Source: Jeotgalibaca sp052266715 (GTDB lineage: Bacteria; Bacillota; Bacilli; Lactobacillales; Aerococcaceae). Taken from it: a DNA stretch of 64,000 nt. The DNA lies in the NCBI GenBank assembly GCA_052266715.1, contig JBQPRB010000001.1. The stretch is one strand, 5' to 3'. The position numbers were made by a program, and so were the translations under genes. The notes under the pieces are model-generated. The model did no database searches. It saw only the letters and a program-made list of their open reading frames with translations, and was not told the origin of the DNA. Positions 48,626 through 57,903 of the stretch are shown piece after piece (position 1 is the first letter of the stretch; the number at the start of each line of letters is the position of its first letter).

Positions 48626-50242
48626 TTATTGGTTTGATTGGAACTGGTCATAGGCATTTTGTTTAATCGTTAACCATTCACTCAATCCTAAACGTTCCAG
48701 TTCTTCAAGGTAGCTATCCCATTCTTCATCAATCATGCCATTTGTAATCCATTCGGCACGTTTTCTGTTCACAAATGGGAACAAGTCTGCATCGATTTGT
48801 GCAATACGGTCAGCATCATCCAAACTTAAAAATACACGTGGGTAATTATTTTCATTATTAGCGTATTCGACGTAGTTCTCATGTAAAATATCCAAACGCC
48901 ATTGTGCATCATCCGGCATTGTCGTTACCGTTCCAAAATATTCATCCAAAATCGCTAACGGACCGCCCGCTTCTGTTTTTTGACGCAGTTCGCCAGGAGC
49001 TGTTCCATCTAGAGGCAAATGTTTCAACATATTATTAGCTTCATCCAGCTCAAAAATATTTTGTAGCTCTTCATCGCCGTAAGTTCCCCAGTTATTTTGA
49101 ACCGATTGGATGGGTTCGTACATTTGATCCGCCCATTTCGCCGTTAATTCCAAGTTTTTGTTCGCACTTGTAATGACAAAACGATCACGGCTAAATCCGA
49201 AACCATTTGTTCGTGTTACGTGTTTGATGCCTGTTGGACCTTCCAAAACTGGCAATGGTTGGTAAGATTCATTAGCTCCAGATGCATTGGTTTTGTCCCA
49301 AGTGAAATATAAGCCATAGCGTTGTTCTTTTCCTTTCGCTATATAAGCATTCCAATCGTGTTCAAAAGCTTCTGGATCAATCAGTCCTTTTGCGTATAAC
49401 TCACTAAAGTACTTAGTCGCTTCTTTGTACTCTTCGTTATCTGCCGTAAAATCGACCGTGCCATCATCATTCACTACCAAGTGATCATCATTATCACCAA
49501 TTCCGAAAGCGCCATACAAGAATTTCATATCTTCATTGCCACCATCAAAAATAAATGAAATTGGAATTTCATCCGCTTCACCATTGCCATTCGGGTCTTG
49601 CGTTTTAAATGCTTCCAGCACTGCCATTAACTCATCAGTCGTTTCCGGCATTTCTAAATCCAATGCTTCTAACCAATCCACGTTAATCCACGGCATATCA
49701 TTTACGGTATGAATGGATTCTTTGCCTTGTCCCAGTTCCTCAATCCATGGCAATGAATAAATGTGGCCATCAGGTGCTGTAATCATTGCTAAATATTCCG
49801 GGTTTTCGTCCAACACTTTCTTGAAATTAGGCATATGGTCATTGATTAAATCCTCTAATGGGATAATGACGCCATCATCTGCCCAGGAAAGGAGATCATA
49901 GTCACTTGCACCGGCATTCCACATCGCATCTGGCAAGTCGCCTGAAGAAATATCCAAATTGCGTTTTTCAACATAATCAGAAGAATAGTTTTTCCAATCA
50001 ATCTGAACGCCAGTCTTTTCCTGAAGACGTTCAAAAATCAATTTTTCATTCGGATCTGCTGGAGCGAGCGGAGAACTCGATGTCGTCATTTTTAAAGTGA
50101 CCGTTTCTTCTAATGGAAATGAAACATCTGTCAGTTCATAATCCTCTGAAGAAGCACTCCCAGTACTACCTCCACACGCCGCCAATAACAAGCTTGCAGA
50201 AGCCCCTAAAACTAATGGAAAAACTTTTTTTCTTTTATTCAT
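48626..50242 (-). CDS. Sugar-binding lipoprotein of an ABC transporter (LplA-like)
   Basis: A 538-residue lipoprotein with lipobox L-L-A-A-C-G (18-23), followed by G-S-T-G-S-A-S-S. The large (over 500 residues) LplA/family 1 extracellular binding domain matches its permeases. It captures the sucrose or oligofructoside on the cell surface. It lies 23 bp after the downstream permease and 33 bp before the GH32 gene. Confidence 0.87.
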   Translation of the reverse strand: MNKRKKVFPLVLGASASLLLAACGGSTGSASSEDYELTDVSFPLEETVTLKMTTSSSPLAPADPNEKLIFERLQEKTGVQIDWKNYSSDYVEKRNLDISSGDLPDAMWNAGASDYDLLSWADDGVIIPLEDLINDHMPNFKKVLDENPEYLAMITAPDGHIYSLPWIEELGQGKESIHTVNDMPWINVDWLEALDLEMPETTDELMAVLEAFKTQDPNGNGEADEIPISFIFDGGNEDMKFLYGAFGIGDNDDHLVVNDDGTVDFTADNEEYKEATKYFSELYAKGLIDPEAFEHDWNAYIAKGKEQRYGLYFTWDKTNASGANESYQPLPVLEGPTGIKHVTRTNGFGFSRDRFVITSANKNLELTAKWADQMYEPIQSVQNNWGTYGDEELQNIFELDEANNMLKHLPLDGTAPGELRQKTEAGGPLAILDEYFGTVTTMPDDAQWRLDILHENYVEYANNENNYPRVFLSLDDADRIAQIDADLFPFVNRKRAEWITNGMIDEEWDSYLEELERLGLSEWLTIKQNAYDQFQSNQ

Positions 50243-50265
50243 TATATTTATCTCCTTTTTATTTA

Positions 50266-51147
50266 TTATCCTTTTAATGAACCAGCCATCATGCCTTTAT
50301 CAAAATACTTCTGGAAGAATGGGTACATAATCAACAATGGCAAACTTGAAACGACGATTGTAGAATATTTAATCAGTTCGGCTAATTGCGCCATCTCTGC
50401 CATCTCTGTTGCAGCACCAACCATGTTTTGTTGCGGTTGATTCTGAACAAGTATTTTACGAAGGACGAGTTGCAAAGGTTGTAAATCCGCATCATTCAAA
50501 TAAATCATTGCATCAAAGTAAGCATTCCATTGCCCTACAAATGCATATAGAAACAGTACGAAAATAATCGGTTTTGCTAGCGGTAACATGATTTTGAAGA
50601 ACACTTGCATTTCGTTGGCACCATCAATTATTGCCGCTTCTTCGAGCTCGTTTGGCAGTTGACTGAAGTAGGTTCGCGCTAAAATAATATTCCATACATT
50701 CACTGATCCCGGAAGAATAATCGCCCAAATCGTGTTCAGCATACCCAAGTTTTTAATCAATAAATAAGTGGGAACCAGTCCACCCCCAATAAACATGGTC
50801 AAGATTAGAAAAATCGTTATCGGTCTCTTACCAACCAGATTTTTTTTGGCCAGTGGATAGGCCGTCAAGATCGAAACGGCTACGGTTAAAGTACTAAAGG
50901 TGACTGAATAGACGATGGAATTTATAAAACCCCTTACAATTGCAGGGTCTTGTAAAACGCGCTTATAGCCTTCCAAAGTCCAGTTACCCGGATTAAGACT
51001 CAAACCTTGCGTTCTTAAAGTAAACGGATCCATAAAAGAAGCAATCAAAACATATATTAAAGGTCCCAGCGTAATTAAAATCAACAAGCCAATCACTAAT
51101 CTGTTTAACCAAAGAATTCGTCTATCAAATTTTGTTAATGAAATCAT
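50266..51147 (-). CDS. ABC sugar permease (LplC type)
   Basis: A 293-residue permease with six helices. The EAA loop E-E-A-A-I-I-D-G-A-N-E-M-Q-V-F-F-K-I is in the cytoplasmic region near 190. It is the second of the pair and belongs to the LplC/CUT1 branch, which usually handles oligosaccharides. It is in the operon with its partner, 14 bp downstream of it. Confidence 0.88.
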   Translation of the reverse strand: MISLTKFDRRILWLNRLVIGLLILITLGPLIYVLIASFMDPFTLRTQGLSLNPGNWTLEGYKRVLQDPAIVRGFINSIVYSVTFSTLTVAVSILTAYPLAKKNLVGKRPITIFLILTMFIGGGLVPTYLLIKNLGMLNTIWAIILPGSVNVWNIILARTYFSQLPNELEEAAIIDGANEMQVFFKIMLPLAKPIIFVLFLYAFVGQWNAYFDAMIYLNDADLQPLQLVLRKILVQNQPQQNMVGAATEMAEMAQLAELIKYSTIVVSSLPLLIMYPFFQKYFDKGMMAGSLKG

Positions 51148-51161
51148 CTTTTATCCCTCCT

Positions 51162-52115
51162 CTATAGAGCACTTCCGTCATCACTTATTTTATTTGCAAT
51201 GGTATTTACCAATAAAAGTAAGATGACATTAATAACTGTGTTGAAAAGTCCTACAGCAGTTGAGTAACCATAGTCCCCCATTTGTAAACCAACCTTGTAG
51301 ACATAAGTAGAAATAATCTCGGAGGTAGGTAAATTCATTGGTGTTTGCATCAAGAATGCTTTTTCATAACCCACGTTCATGATTCCTCCAACTGATAAAA
51401 TAAATTGAATGACCATGATTGGACGTAAGGTTGGTAAATCAATGTACCAAATACGTTGGAAAATATTTGCCCCATCTATAAATGAAGCATCTATCAAATC
51501 TTGACTAACATTTGCTAGTGTGGCGGTATAAAGAACGGATGCCCAGCCCATTCCTTGCCAAATACCAGAAGCAATATAGATTGAACGGAAAAAGGATGTC
51601 TCACTCATGAATCGAATACTTTGTCCTGTTAAGCCTTCAATAAAGCTATTAATTGGTCCATTTGCAGAAAGGAAAATAAACAACATCCCCACTACAATTA
51701 CTAGTGAAATAAAATTCGGTGCATAAAGGATCAATTGAAATCTTTTCTTCCACTTCGTACTCATTATCTGATTTAACGAAATGGCAAGTATAACAGGAGG
51801 AAAGAAGCCCAGTAAAAGTCCGTAGATACTAATTTTCAAAGTGTTTTCCAATAACATGCCAAAATTTGGTGAAATTATAAATTGCCTAAAGTTATCTAAC
51901 CCTACCCAATCACTTCCCCATATTCCACGCAGTGGATTATAGTCCTTAAAAGCAAGTAATATTCCGTACATCGGAATATACTTAAAAACAAGCGTCAACA
52001 AGAGTCCAGGAACTAGCATAAGATATAGCAAACGGTGTTTCTTAAAGTACTCCCAATTCGAGGATTTTTCTTTTACTTTTACTTTTTCTTTAACTACCGT
52101 TGGAGAAGACTCCAC
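51162..52115 (-). CDS. ABC sugar permease (LplB type)
   Basis: A 317-residue permease with six helices and the EAA-like region I-D-A-S-F-I-D-G-A-N-I-F-Q-R-I near 210. First gene of the leftward operon, downstream of two operator palindromes. GTG 52115 is the start, after AAAGGAGGAATTTAA. No ATPase gene is in the operon; a shared MsmK-type ATPase elsewhere would serve it (inference). Confidence 0.88.
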   Translation of the reverse strand: MESSPTVVKEKVKVKEKSSNWEYFKKHRLLYLMLVPGLLLTLVFKYIPMYGILLAFKDYNPLRGIWGSDWVGLDNFRQFIISPNFGMLLENTLKISIYGLLLGFFPPVILAISLNQIMSTKWKKRFQLILYAPNFISLVIVVGMLFIFLSANGPINSFIEGLTGQSIRFMSETSFFRSIYIASGIWQGMGWASVLYTATLANVSQDLIDASFIDGANIFQRIWYIDLPTLRPIMVIQFILSVGGIMNVGYEKAFLMQTPMNLPTSEIISTYVYKVGLQMGDYGYSTAVGLFNTVINVILLLLVNTIANKISDDGSAL

Positions 52116-52130
52116 TTAAATTCCTCCTTT

Positions 52131-52188
52131 TTGAAACGTTTCCAATATGTGAGAAAAAATAAAGTTTCCCGTTTTTGGAAACGTTTCA
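52131..52188 (-). promoter_or_regulatory. Paired LacI/CcpA-type operators
   Basis: TTGGAAACGTTTCAA (52131-52145) and its near-copy TGAAACGTTTCCA (52176-52188) are near-perfect palindromes with centres 44 bp apart, about four helical turns. Both lie in the transcribed leader. Such spacing allows cooperative looping; local LacI protein or CcpA are the candidates. Confidence 0.8.
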
Positions 52189-52202
52189 TATTTGTTAAAC
52201 AC

Positions 52203-52231
52203 ATAATAACTTGAATTGAAAGGGGTGTCAA
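52203..52231 (-). promoter_or_regulatory. Promoter of the sucrose/FOS operon
   Basis: Near-consensus -35 TTGACA (52226-52231), 17-bp spacer, -10 TATTAT (52203-52208), 88 bp upstream of the first start codon. Confidence 0.85.
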
Positions 52232-52283
52232 TTGTTTTTTTTCCAAATAATAAAAAGTATAGGGACGGATAAATCTTATTTGG

Positions 52284-52386
52284 ATAATTAAACCTTTTTG
52301 GCTTCTAAACGAACTACAAATGGTTCAAAAAGCAATAATAAAACCATTTCGATTGTTTAAAAAATCTGAAATGGTTTTATTATTTT
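52284..52386. repeat. AAACCATTT hairpin array B (two units)
   Basis: A decayed first unit (TTAAACCTTTT...AAATGGTTC) and a good second (AAAACCATTT...AAATGGTTTT) in the 3' region of mcrC. It aligns with array C, including the AATGGTTCAAAAA-CAATAAT block, so B and C share recent ancestry. Confidence 0.8.
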
Positions 52387-52477
52387 ATAAGGTAGGACGA
52401 TGAAATAGAAAACGTATTTCGTTAGCTACGGAAGAGAGCCTTCAGACGGAATACTTTTAATGTATGTAATAGATTTT

Positions 52478-53515
52478 TTATTTTATTCCAACAGCTATCG
52501 CTTCCAAATCACTTTGAATTTCTTTGAATTCTTTATTCAAATCAAGCGATTGGATAGTGATGCTATTTCCTGCCAAACTATAAGTTGCCTGTATTCGGTC
52601 TTCGTTGTAGGTCTGGGCATATAAAAGCATTCCCGAAACCTCTTTTTCTTGAGAAAACTGTTTGTTCTGCACATATGTAAAAATTTGGTACAAATTGTTC
52701 GAGTGATGTTTTCGGGTCTCAAAATTATGCTGATACATGCGCTTATAAAACTTGGTATCAATTATCAAGTCTTTTTCTTTCCCCGACAAAGTAATATCCG
52801 ACTGCATCCTAGGTAAATGCGTCTTTTTCTGTGAAAAATCATCAAGAGCCCAACTAATTTGGCTCGCCCTGGGCTTTAATTCAGGATGATGTTTTTGAAA
52901 ATAACACAAAACAAATTTTTCAAACAATCGGGATAAATTTTCTTCATTATAATCCGGTAATTGATTTTCTCCATTCTCTGAAGTTAGCAGGAGACTATTA
53001 TATATGAAATAACAAATATTATGTAGCAATTCATATTCCTTGTTATGCCGATGGTATATAAGTTCCGACCACGAAACGTGTTGCAAACCTATTGTAGACA
53101 CTTCGTTAAAATACGGCAAGAGACATTTTAAGCTATTCTTAGTCGTTTTTTTGACATAAGGATTCCTGATTATAAGTAAGGCTACTGTCTTTGGAATTTG
53201 ATTATAAAGATTATTTTCCGTCATCTCATCGAATTCAACATGCAAGAGTTGCTTGCGTTGCATTCGATTAGCAATGGTCTTGCGTGGATTAATTTTCCCT
53301 CGTAAAACTGCTAAGTCTTCTGAGTAACGAACGTAGTCTTTAAAAAGTCCTTGTTTCACTTGTTTCCTAAGTCCATTTACCAGAATAGCCGCAAACAAAT
53401 CGTGACTGTTCTGAAACATTTCACCAGCCATACGTTTATAAATAGGATGATTTAAATCCGTGAAAGCATATGACAGCATGTAATAAATATTCTTAATAAG
53501 AATTGTACTAGTCAT
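52478..53515 (-). CDS. mcrC: McrC-like component of McrBC restriction system
   Basis: A 345-residue protein. Its C-terminal half has the PD-(D/E)XK nuclease pattern of McrC (M-Q-S-D-I-T-L, then L-I-I-D-T-K-F-Y-K-R). The N-terminal R-G-K-I-N part is also McrC-like. It joins the McrB GTPase to cut DNA carrying modified cytosine. Its start overlaps the mcrB end by 8 bp; both are in one operon. Confidence 0.85.
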   Translation of the reverse strand: MTSTILIKNIYYMLSYAFTDLNHPIYKRMAGEMFQNSHDLFAAILVNGLRKQVKQGLFKDYVRYSEDLAVLRGKINPRKTIANRMQRKQLLHVEFDEMTENNLYNQIPKTVALLIIRNPYVKKTTKNSLKCLLPYFNEVSTIGLQHVSWSELIYHRHNKEYELLHNICYFIYNSLLLTSENGENQLPDYNEENLSRLFEKFVLCYFQKHHPELKPRASQISWALDDFSQKKTHLPRMQSDITLSGKEKDLIIDTKFYKRMYQHNFETRKHHSNNLYQIFTYVQNKQFSQEKEVSGMLLYAQTYNEDRIQATYSLAGNSITIQSLDLNKEFKEIQSDLEAIAVGIK

Positions 53516-55916
53516 TTCGGATAGCTCCTAACAGCTTTTCATGCCATATGCCTACTTGATCCGCATCATCAAACCAGTATTCTTGCAACATAGGAACGAT
53601 TTCGTAATTAATGATTTCCATGAGCAACGCATCTTCATATGTATCCGTAATCAAGTAGCTGTGTCCTAACTGAAATCCCGAACCCAGAGATGGTTCCAAA
53701 CTTATTGTTTCATTCAAATTTTTCAGAACCTCAACAACCCGATTGAAGTTATCTGAATCAAGGCCAGCTTGATATTCTTTAAAACCGAAAGAATCAAAAC
53801 CAGGCTGCATCTCAAAGAAACTAAACCGTCGCCTCAACGCATAGTCAATCATGGCCAGACTGCGATCCGCTGTGTTCATCATTCCAATAATGTAGACATT
53901 GCTCGGAACCGAAAACTTTTTAGTTTTATACGCTAGTTCGATTGGAACGTCACGGTAGTCCGATTCAATTGCCACCAAGAGTTCACCAAAAATTTTACTG
54001 ATGTTTCCGCGATTTATTTCATCGATAATAAAAAAGTAGGGTTGAGTAGGGTTATTATTTGCATGAATGCAAAATTCCACAAATTTACCATTTTTTAGGA
54101 CAAAGGCATCTTCTTCCGGTTTATAGCCTATCACAAAATCCTCGTAGGTATAATTCTGATGGAATTGTACAAAGCCTATACGATTATCATCTTTCATTCC
54201 CATGTATGCATGCGCTAAGCGTCTGGCCAAAAATGTTTTCCCCACCCCTGGTGATCCCTGAAGAATAATGTTTTTCTTCCGTTTAAGTAGATTCACTAAA
54301 GTGTCGTAATCGCCTTCATTAATGAATACCTCGCTTAACAATTCTTCTTTCCCATAAGAAGGTATTTCATCCACTTCAGGGATAGGGTTATCTTCTCGAA
54401 TGAGGTCCATCAAATGATAGAATTCTTCTCTAGTAAGTTTGAATAAGCTACCTTGTGTTCCGCTAAAAAACTCCATATCCTGTATTTCGTTTATCTCTTT
54501 CAGGTCATTGTAGGAAATTGGATGAATAAGTTCTTCTTGCTTTGTAATGCGCACAATCTCATCATCAGTATAAGCTATGGTTCCCAAAGCAACGATTTGC
54601 AATTCCGGCGAACTCTCATATCCTACAATAAGATCCCCCTCCTTGATTGCATTATAGTTTTTAATGATTTTTCGTCGGTTCCCATTTTCGTTATACTTCG
54701 TGTAATTGATACTTTCCCCAACTTTTATTTCCGAAAAATTCCATATTTTCGGGCTTGCAGTAACCCACCAATAATTAGCTTGGTCATGATCATAATCCAT
54801 AAAATTTTCAAAAAGTAATTCTTTGGTATTCGTTTTGTCCTTTTTAATTGCTGGATTCGCAAAAAGTTGAATATCTGATAGATCAACTTGATCCAGAGCC
54901 GCACTCAGTTCGTCTCTTAATTGCCAAATGGTAGATCCTTCGACAGACGAATCTTTAACTGGTTCACCGGTATATAGAATCCGCCACCATTGTGGCTTTC
55001 CATTCACTTTGAACAAGTCACAATTTGTCTCTCTATGGATTCTCTCCGCCAAAGCAGAGGAACCCCGACTATAAAAATTCTTCAATTCCCCATACTTAGT
55101 TGCTAACTGTGTGCATGTAGCTGCTCCACTTGAATCTTTGAACCGTTTCATTATTTCTAAACTTCTACTATCAAAGACAGACGGATTATCCAAAAGTTCC
55201 TGCCATTGTCCCACTGAAATACCAGACGTATAATTACTTCCTTCGATATTTCCCCTTTCAGTCCAAGCCAAATTAGAGATCTCTGGAAAAGTAAGTTGTG
55301 TTTCCAATTCAATTTTCATTAATATGTTCAGATAGTCATGACCTGAGAGTGTGCTAGGTATTATATCAATATCGAAAGCATCGGAAATATATTTCCGGGA
55401 ATTCGCATCTAATGGCATAAACTTTTTGGGTCGTATCCAATACAAACCGCACGTTAGCATCGCTATGCCATTAATTGATTTATCAAAAAACTCCGTGAAT
55501 TTTTCTACTGAGGTATTCTCCTTGGATATTTTTAACGCCTCTGCAAACAACTCCCATAAAACACCCTCTTCTGTGTCTCCGAAAAATGAGTTTCTATTAT
55601 CAACTACAGGAATTCCATCAAATTCTTCTGGAATGGGAGACAGAATACCCAAGACCTCTGCAAATGCTTTAGCTAAAGCCGTACGGTTACTATTCTTAGT
55701 TCCCCGATTGAATGTTGCCAAGACAGAAAAAGGATCAATATGGTAATTACGCGGTTCCCACCAATCATCTCTTTCAAAATGGAGGTAAGTCATAAACGGT
55801 TGCGTTTCTGATAGTTCACGCACAATTTCAAATAACGCATCCCGTTTATCATAAAAACCCAGTAACTTGTCAGCAAACTCTTCGTAAAAAGGTATCCATT
55901 GATACTCATTATCCAT
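53508..55916 (-). CDS. mcrB: McrB-like GTPase with an EVE domain
   Basis: An 802-residue protein. The first ~350 residues are a DUF-type DNA-recognition region. An EVE domain follows (about 375-505: Y-W-W-V-T-A-S-P-K-I-W...I-G-Y-E-S-S-P), which in relatives reads modified bases. The AAA+ GTPase (from ~540) has Walker A L-Q-G-S-P-G-V-G-K-T, F-I-I-D-E-I-N-R-G-N, and G-M-M-N-T-A-D-R-S-L-A. Modified DNA is detected and McrC is activated. ATG 55916 lies after CGAGGTGATTAG. Confidence 0.88.
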   Translation of the reverse strand: MDNEYQWIPFYEEFADKLLGFYDKRDALFEIVRELSETQPFMTYLHFERDDWWEPRNYHIDPFSVLATFNRGTKNSNRTALAKAFAEVLGILSPIPEEFDGIPVVDNRNSFFGDTEEGVLWELFAEALKISKENTSVEKFTEFFDKSINGIAMLTCGLYWIRPKKFMPLDANSRKYISDAFDIDIIPSTLSGHDYLNILMKIELETQLTFPEISNLAWTERGNIEGSNYTSGISVGQWQELLDNPSVFDSRSLEIMKRFKDSSGAATCTQLATKYGELKNFYSRGSSALAERIHRETNCDLFKVNGKPQWWRILYTGEPVKDSSVEGSTIWQLRDELSAALDQVDLSDIQLFANPAIKKDKTNTKELLFENFMDYDHDQANYWWVTASPKIWNFSEIKVGESINYTKYNENGNRRKIIKNYNAIKEGDLIVGYESSPELQIVALGTIAYTDDEIVRITKQEELIHPISYNDLKEINEIQDMEFFSGTQGSLFKLTREEFYHLMDLIREDNPIPEVDEIPSYGKEELLSEVFINEGDYDTLVNLLKRKKNIILQGSPGVGKTFLARRLAHAYMGMKDDNRIGFVQFHQNYTYEDFVIGYKPEEDAFVLKNGKFVEFCIHANNNPTQPYFFIIDEINRGNISKIFGELLVAIESDYRDVPIELAYKTKKFSVPSNVYIIGMMNTADRSLAMIDYALRRRFSFFEMQPGFDSFGFKEYQAGLDSDNFNRVVEVLKNLNETISLEPSLGSGFQLGHSYLITDTYEDALLMEIINYEIVPMLQEYWFDDADQVGIWHEKLLGAIRND

Positions 55917-55951
55917 ATACTAATCACCTCGTAATAATAATTGTCATATTA

Positions 55952-55999
55952 ATTGTACCATTAATGTATTAAGTGTTTAATTGACATAACAGAGTCAAT
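55952..55999 (-). promoter_or_regulatory. mcrBC promoter with an upstream inverted repeat
   Basis: -35 TTAAAC (55975-55980), 17-bp spacer, -10 TACAAT (55952-55957). AATTGAC and GTCAATT (about 55978-55999) form an inverted repeat touching the -35, a possible operator. Confidence 0.55.
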
Positions 56000-56112
56000 T
56001 GTTAGTGGTTGTTTTGCAACTTATAAATAAAAACCCACTCCTCAAAGAAGCGGGTTTCTTCTGAGTATCAAACCCGTTTCAATGGTATACTAAAAAGAAA
56101 GGGGTTTCACAA

Positions 56113-56409
56113 ATGAGCGCACGTACGGCAAGAATTTTATTATTCATTTATGCTCTTCTTTATTTCGTAGTCTTCACCTTATATTTCCGGGTTGAATCAA
56201 CTTTAAGTATGGCCTATTACCCTTTTGGACTCATTCATCTCGGCATCATCATCGCAATGGCATTGACACTGCTTGTTTTTGCTAGAAAAAATATCTTTGT
56301 GCACTACAAAAAGCTCACTTACAATAATATTTTTCTGTTTTTGAGTTATACATTGTTGATTGTCATTTGTTCATGGAAACTAAGTGAATGGTTTGCCGTT
56401 TTATTATAA
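56113..56409 (+). CDS. Small membrane protein, 98 residues
   Basis: Three hydrophobic helices (about 8-27, 37-56 and 74-92) with a short positive N-terminus. Family not recognised. ATG 56113 follows AAAGGGGTTTC. A -10-like TATACT lies at about 56083. Convergent with the downstream DUF operon; the terminator at 56415 serves both. Confidence 0.6.
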   Translation: MSARTARILLFIYALLYFVVFTLYFRVESTLSMAYYPFGLIHLGIIIAMALTLLVFARKNIFVHYKKLTYNNIFLFLSYTLLIVICSWKLSEWFAVLL

Positions 56410-56414
56410 AAAAT

Positions 56415-56462
56415 AGCTGTCCATCTTTGTACACTTTGGTTGATGTACAAGGATAAACAGCT
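56415..56462. terminator. Bidirectional terminator
   Basis: AGCTGT-ATCTTTGTACA and TGTACAAGGAT-ACAGCT form a long stem between the 98-residue gene and the leftward operon. Confidence 0.8.
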
Positions 56463-56473
56463 CTATTTCTATA

Positions 56474-57154
56474 TTACGAATCCAACAACCCACGCTTATG
56501 CAGCAAGTAGGCGACCCCAACAGACAAGGCCATAACCGAAATCAATACATAACTTTGAACGGCACCGAAATTTTCTGGGCCGATGAATAAGTAGGCTCCT
56601 AATGCGATGATGATTGGCGTAATTGTGAGCTTTTTCGCTTTAAACAGCTGTGGAAGTGTAATCGCGCCCAGTAAAGCAGGTGTAATATTATCAAATCCCG
56701 GCTTTAACACGGGATTACTTAACAGTGGTGCCAGGATTTCTCCGACCACGAAATTACCCAAAATCAAGATTGCAATTGTTACCAAAGAGGATATACCAAC
56801 ACTAATGATGGCAATGACATCCCCTTTATCCGAACCTGGCTCCACGTTTGCAATTTTGTGGCCTGAAACAACGGCAGGCAATTTCATATTCAAAATGTTA
56901 CCCGTAATGGAACTCAAGTACATGGCCCCAGCGCCAAATACAGGATAGTAGGAAATATTCTCTACCACTGCTGTCGGCAGGAATGTCGCAATCAAGCCGA
57001 TGGACGCCGCAAACACTTCACTGAATTTGAAATCCGTTCCATAATAATAAGCCGTTCCAAAAGGGACAAGCAACATAAAGAACAAGGCAATCATACTCGT
57101 CAATCGTCCCAGACGGTTTATACGTCTGCTAAATAATTCATTTTTTTCGTTCAT
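56474..57154 (-). CDS. Membrane protein encoded with DUF5058 protein
   Basis: A 226-residue protein with about six helices and no recognised domain. S-I-T-G-N-I-L-N-M-K-L-P near residue 80 and P-A-L-L-G-A-I-T-L-P-Q near 160 hint at a substrate path in a transporter-like protein. It follows the DUF5058 gene after 14 bp; the two probably form one membrane complex. ATG 57154 follows AGGGGGTGAAGGG. Confidence 0.6.
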   Translation of the reverse strand: MNEKNELFSRRINRLGRLTSMIALFFMLLVPFGTAYYYGTDFKFSEVFAASIGLIATFLPTAVVENISYYPVFGAGAMYLSSITGNILNMKLPAVVSGHKIANVEPGSDKGDVIAIISVGISSLVTIAILILGNFVVGEILAPLLSNPVLKPGFDNITPALLGAITLPQLFKAKKLTITPIIIALGAYLFIGPENFGAVQSYVLISVMALSVGVAYLLHKRGLLDS

Positions 57155-57168
57155 TTCCCTTCACCCCC

Positions 57169-57897
57169 TCAGACCAATTGAACATAGAGAATGACTGTCG
57201 CCATTCCCACGATTAAAGCAATCGGCAAGGAAAAATCACTTAACCCTCGCAGATTTGTCACTTCGGCCACTCTGTTCAACATCATGACCACAATTCCTGA
57301 ACTAACAAAAGCGATGATTGCTTCGATATTCTGGACGTTTGCGACATAAGGGACTGATAAAGTAACAAGCAGCGCAACAAACAATGCACTGGAGAAGACG
57401 GTGATAAATCCACCGGCAACTTTTTCTTTTCGACTCTTTGAAAATTTATCCAAACGGCTCATGAAGAGAATGTTGAAGACAATTCCCCAAATAATCCCTA
57501 TCGTCATTACAAACATGATGATCACAAAGTTTCTTGGAGTCATGTTCGGATCTGTGAAGCCTTTCAACCCCATGCTTTGGGCTGCCAAATCAGCTGCCAT
57601 CCCTTCATAAGCGGCCGAACCAACAACCGACAAACGCAGCCAAGGAAAATATCTTCCTAGCGCTTGCGAGAGAGCCAACATCATCACAATAATCGGCAAG
57701 GAAGGGACAATTGAAAAGATGGCACTATTGGTCATCGTACGGCGCATGACCTGCTTGGACAAGCCAATTTCCTGACCCCTGCGCCAAGCAACCATAACAA
57801 AAATAAACGCTTGGATAGCAACTACACCAATTATTAAAGCACAAAGCAGAAAGACAATTGGCCCATTGGCTATTTCTAGATAATTCACATTACTCAC
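57169..57897 (-). CDS. DUF5058 integral membrane protein
   Basis: A 242-residue protein with about seven helices; F-S-I-V-P-S-L-P-I-I-V-M near residue 55 and Y-E-G-M-A-A-D near 100 are as in DUF5058. The family is widespread in Firmicutes and has no assigned function. Encoded 6 bp after an M20 peptidase, so it likely transports the peptidase's product or substrate (inference). Confidence 0.68.
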   Translation of the reverse strand: MSNVNYLEIANGPIVFLLCALIIGVVAIQAFIFVMVAWRRGQEIGLSKQVMRRTMTNSAIFSIVPSLPIIVMMLALSQALGRYFPWLRLSVVGSAAYEGMAADLAAQSMGLKGFTDPNMTPRNFVIIMFVMTIGIIWGIVFNILFMSRLDKFSKSRKEKVAGGFITVFSSALFVALLVTLSVPYVANVQNIEAIIAFVSSGIVVMMLNRVAEVTNLRGLSDFSLPIALIVGMATVILYVQLV

Positions 57898-57903
57898 TCC
57901 TCA

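Noticed and set aside
56028..56060. Hairpin AACCCACTC/AAGCGGGTT as an mcrBC attenuator
   Set aside because: It lies upstream of the mcrBC promoter and so cannot be in its transcript; likely a terminator for a minus-strand transcript starting further right, or chance.
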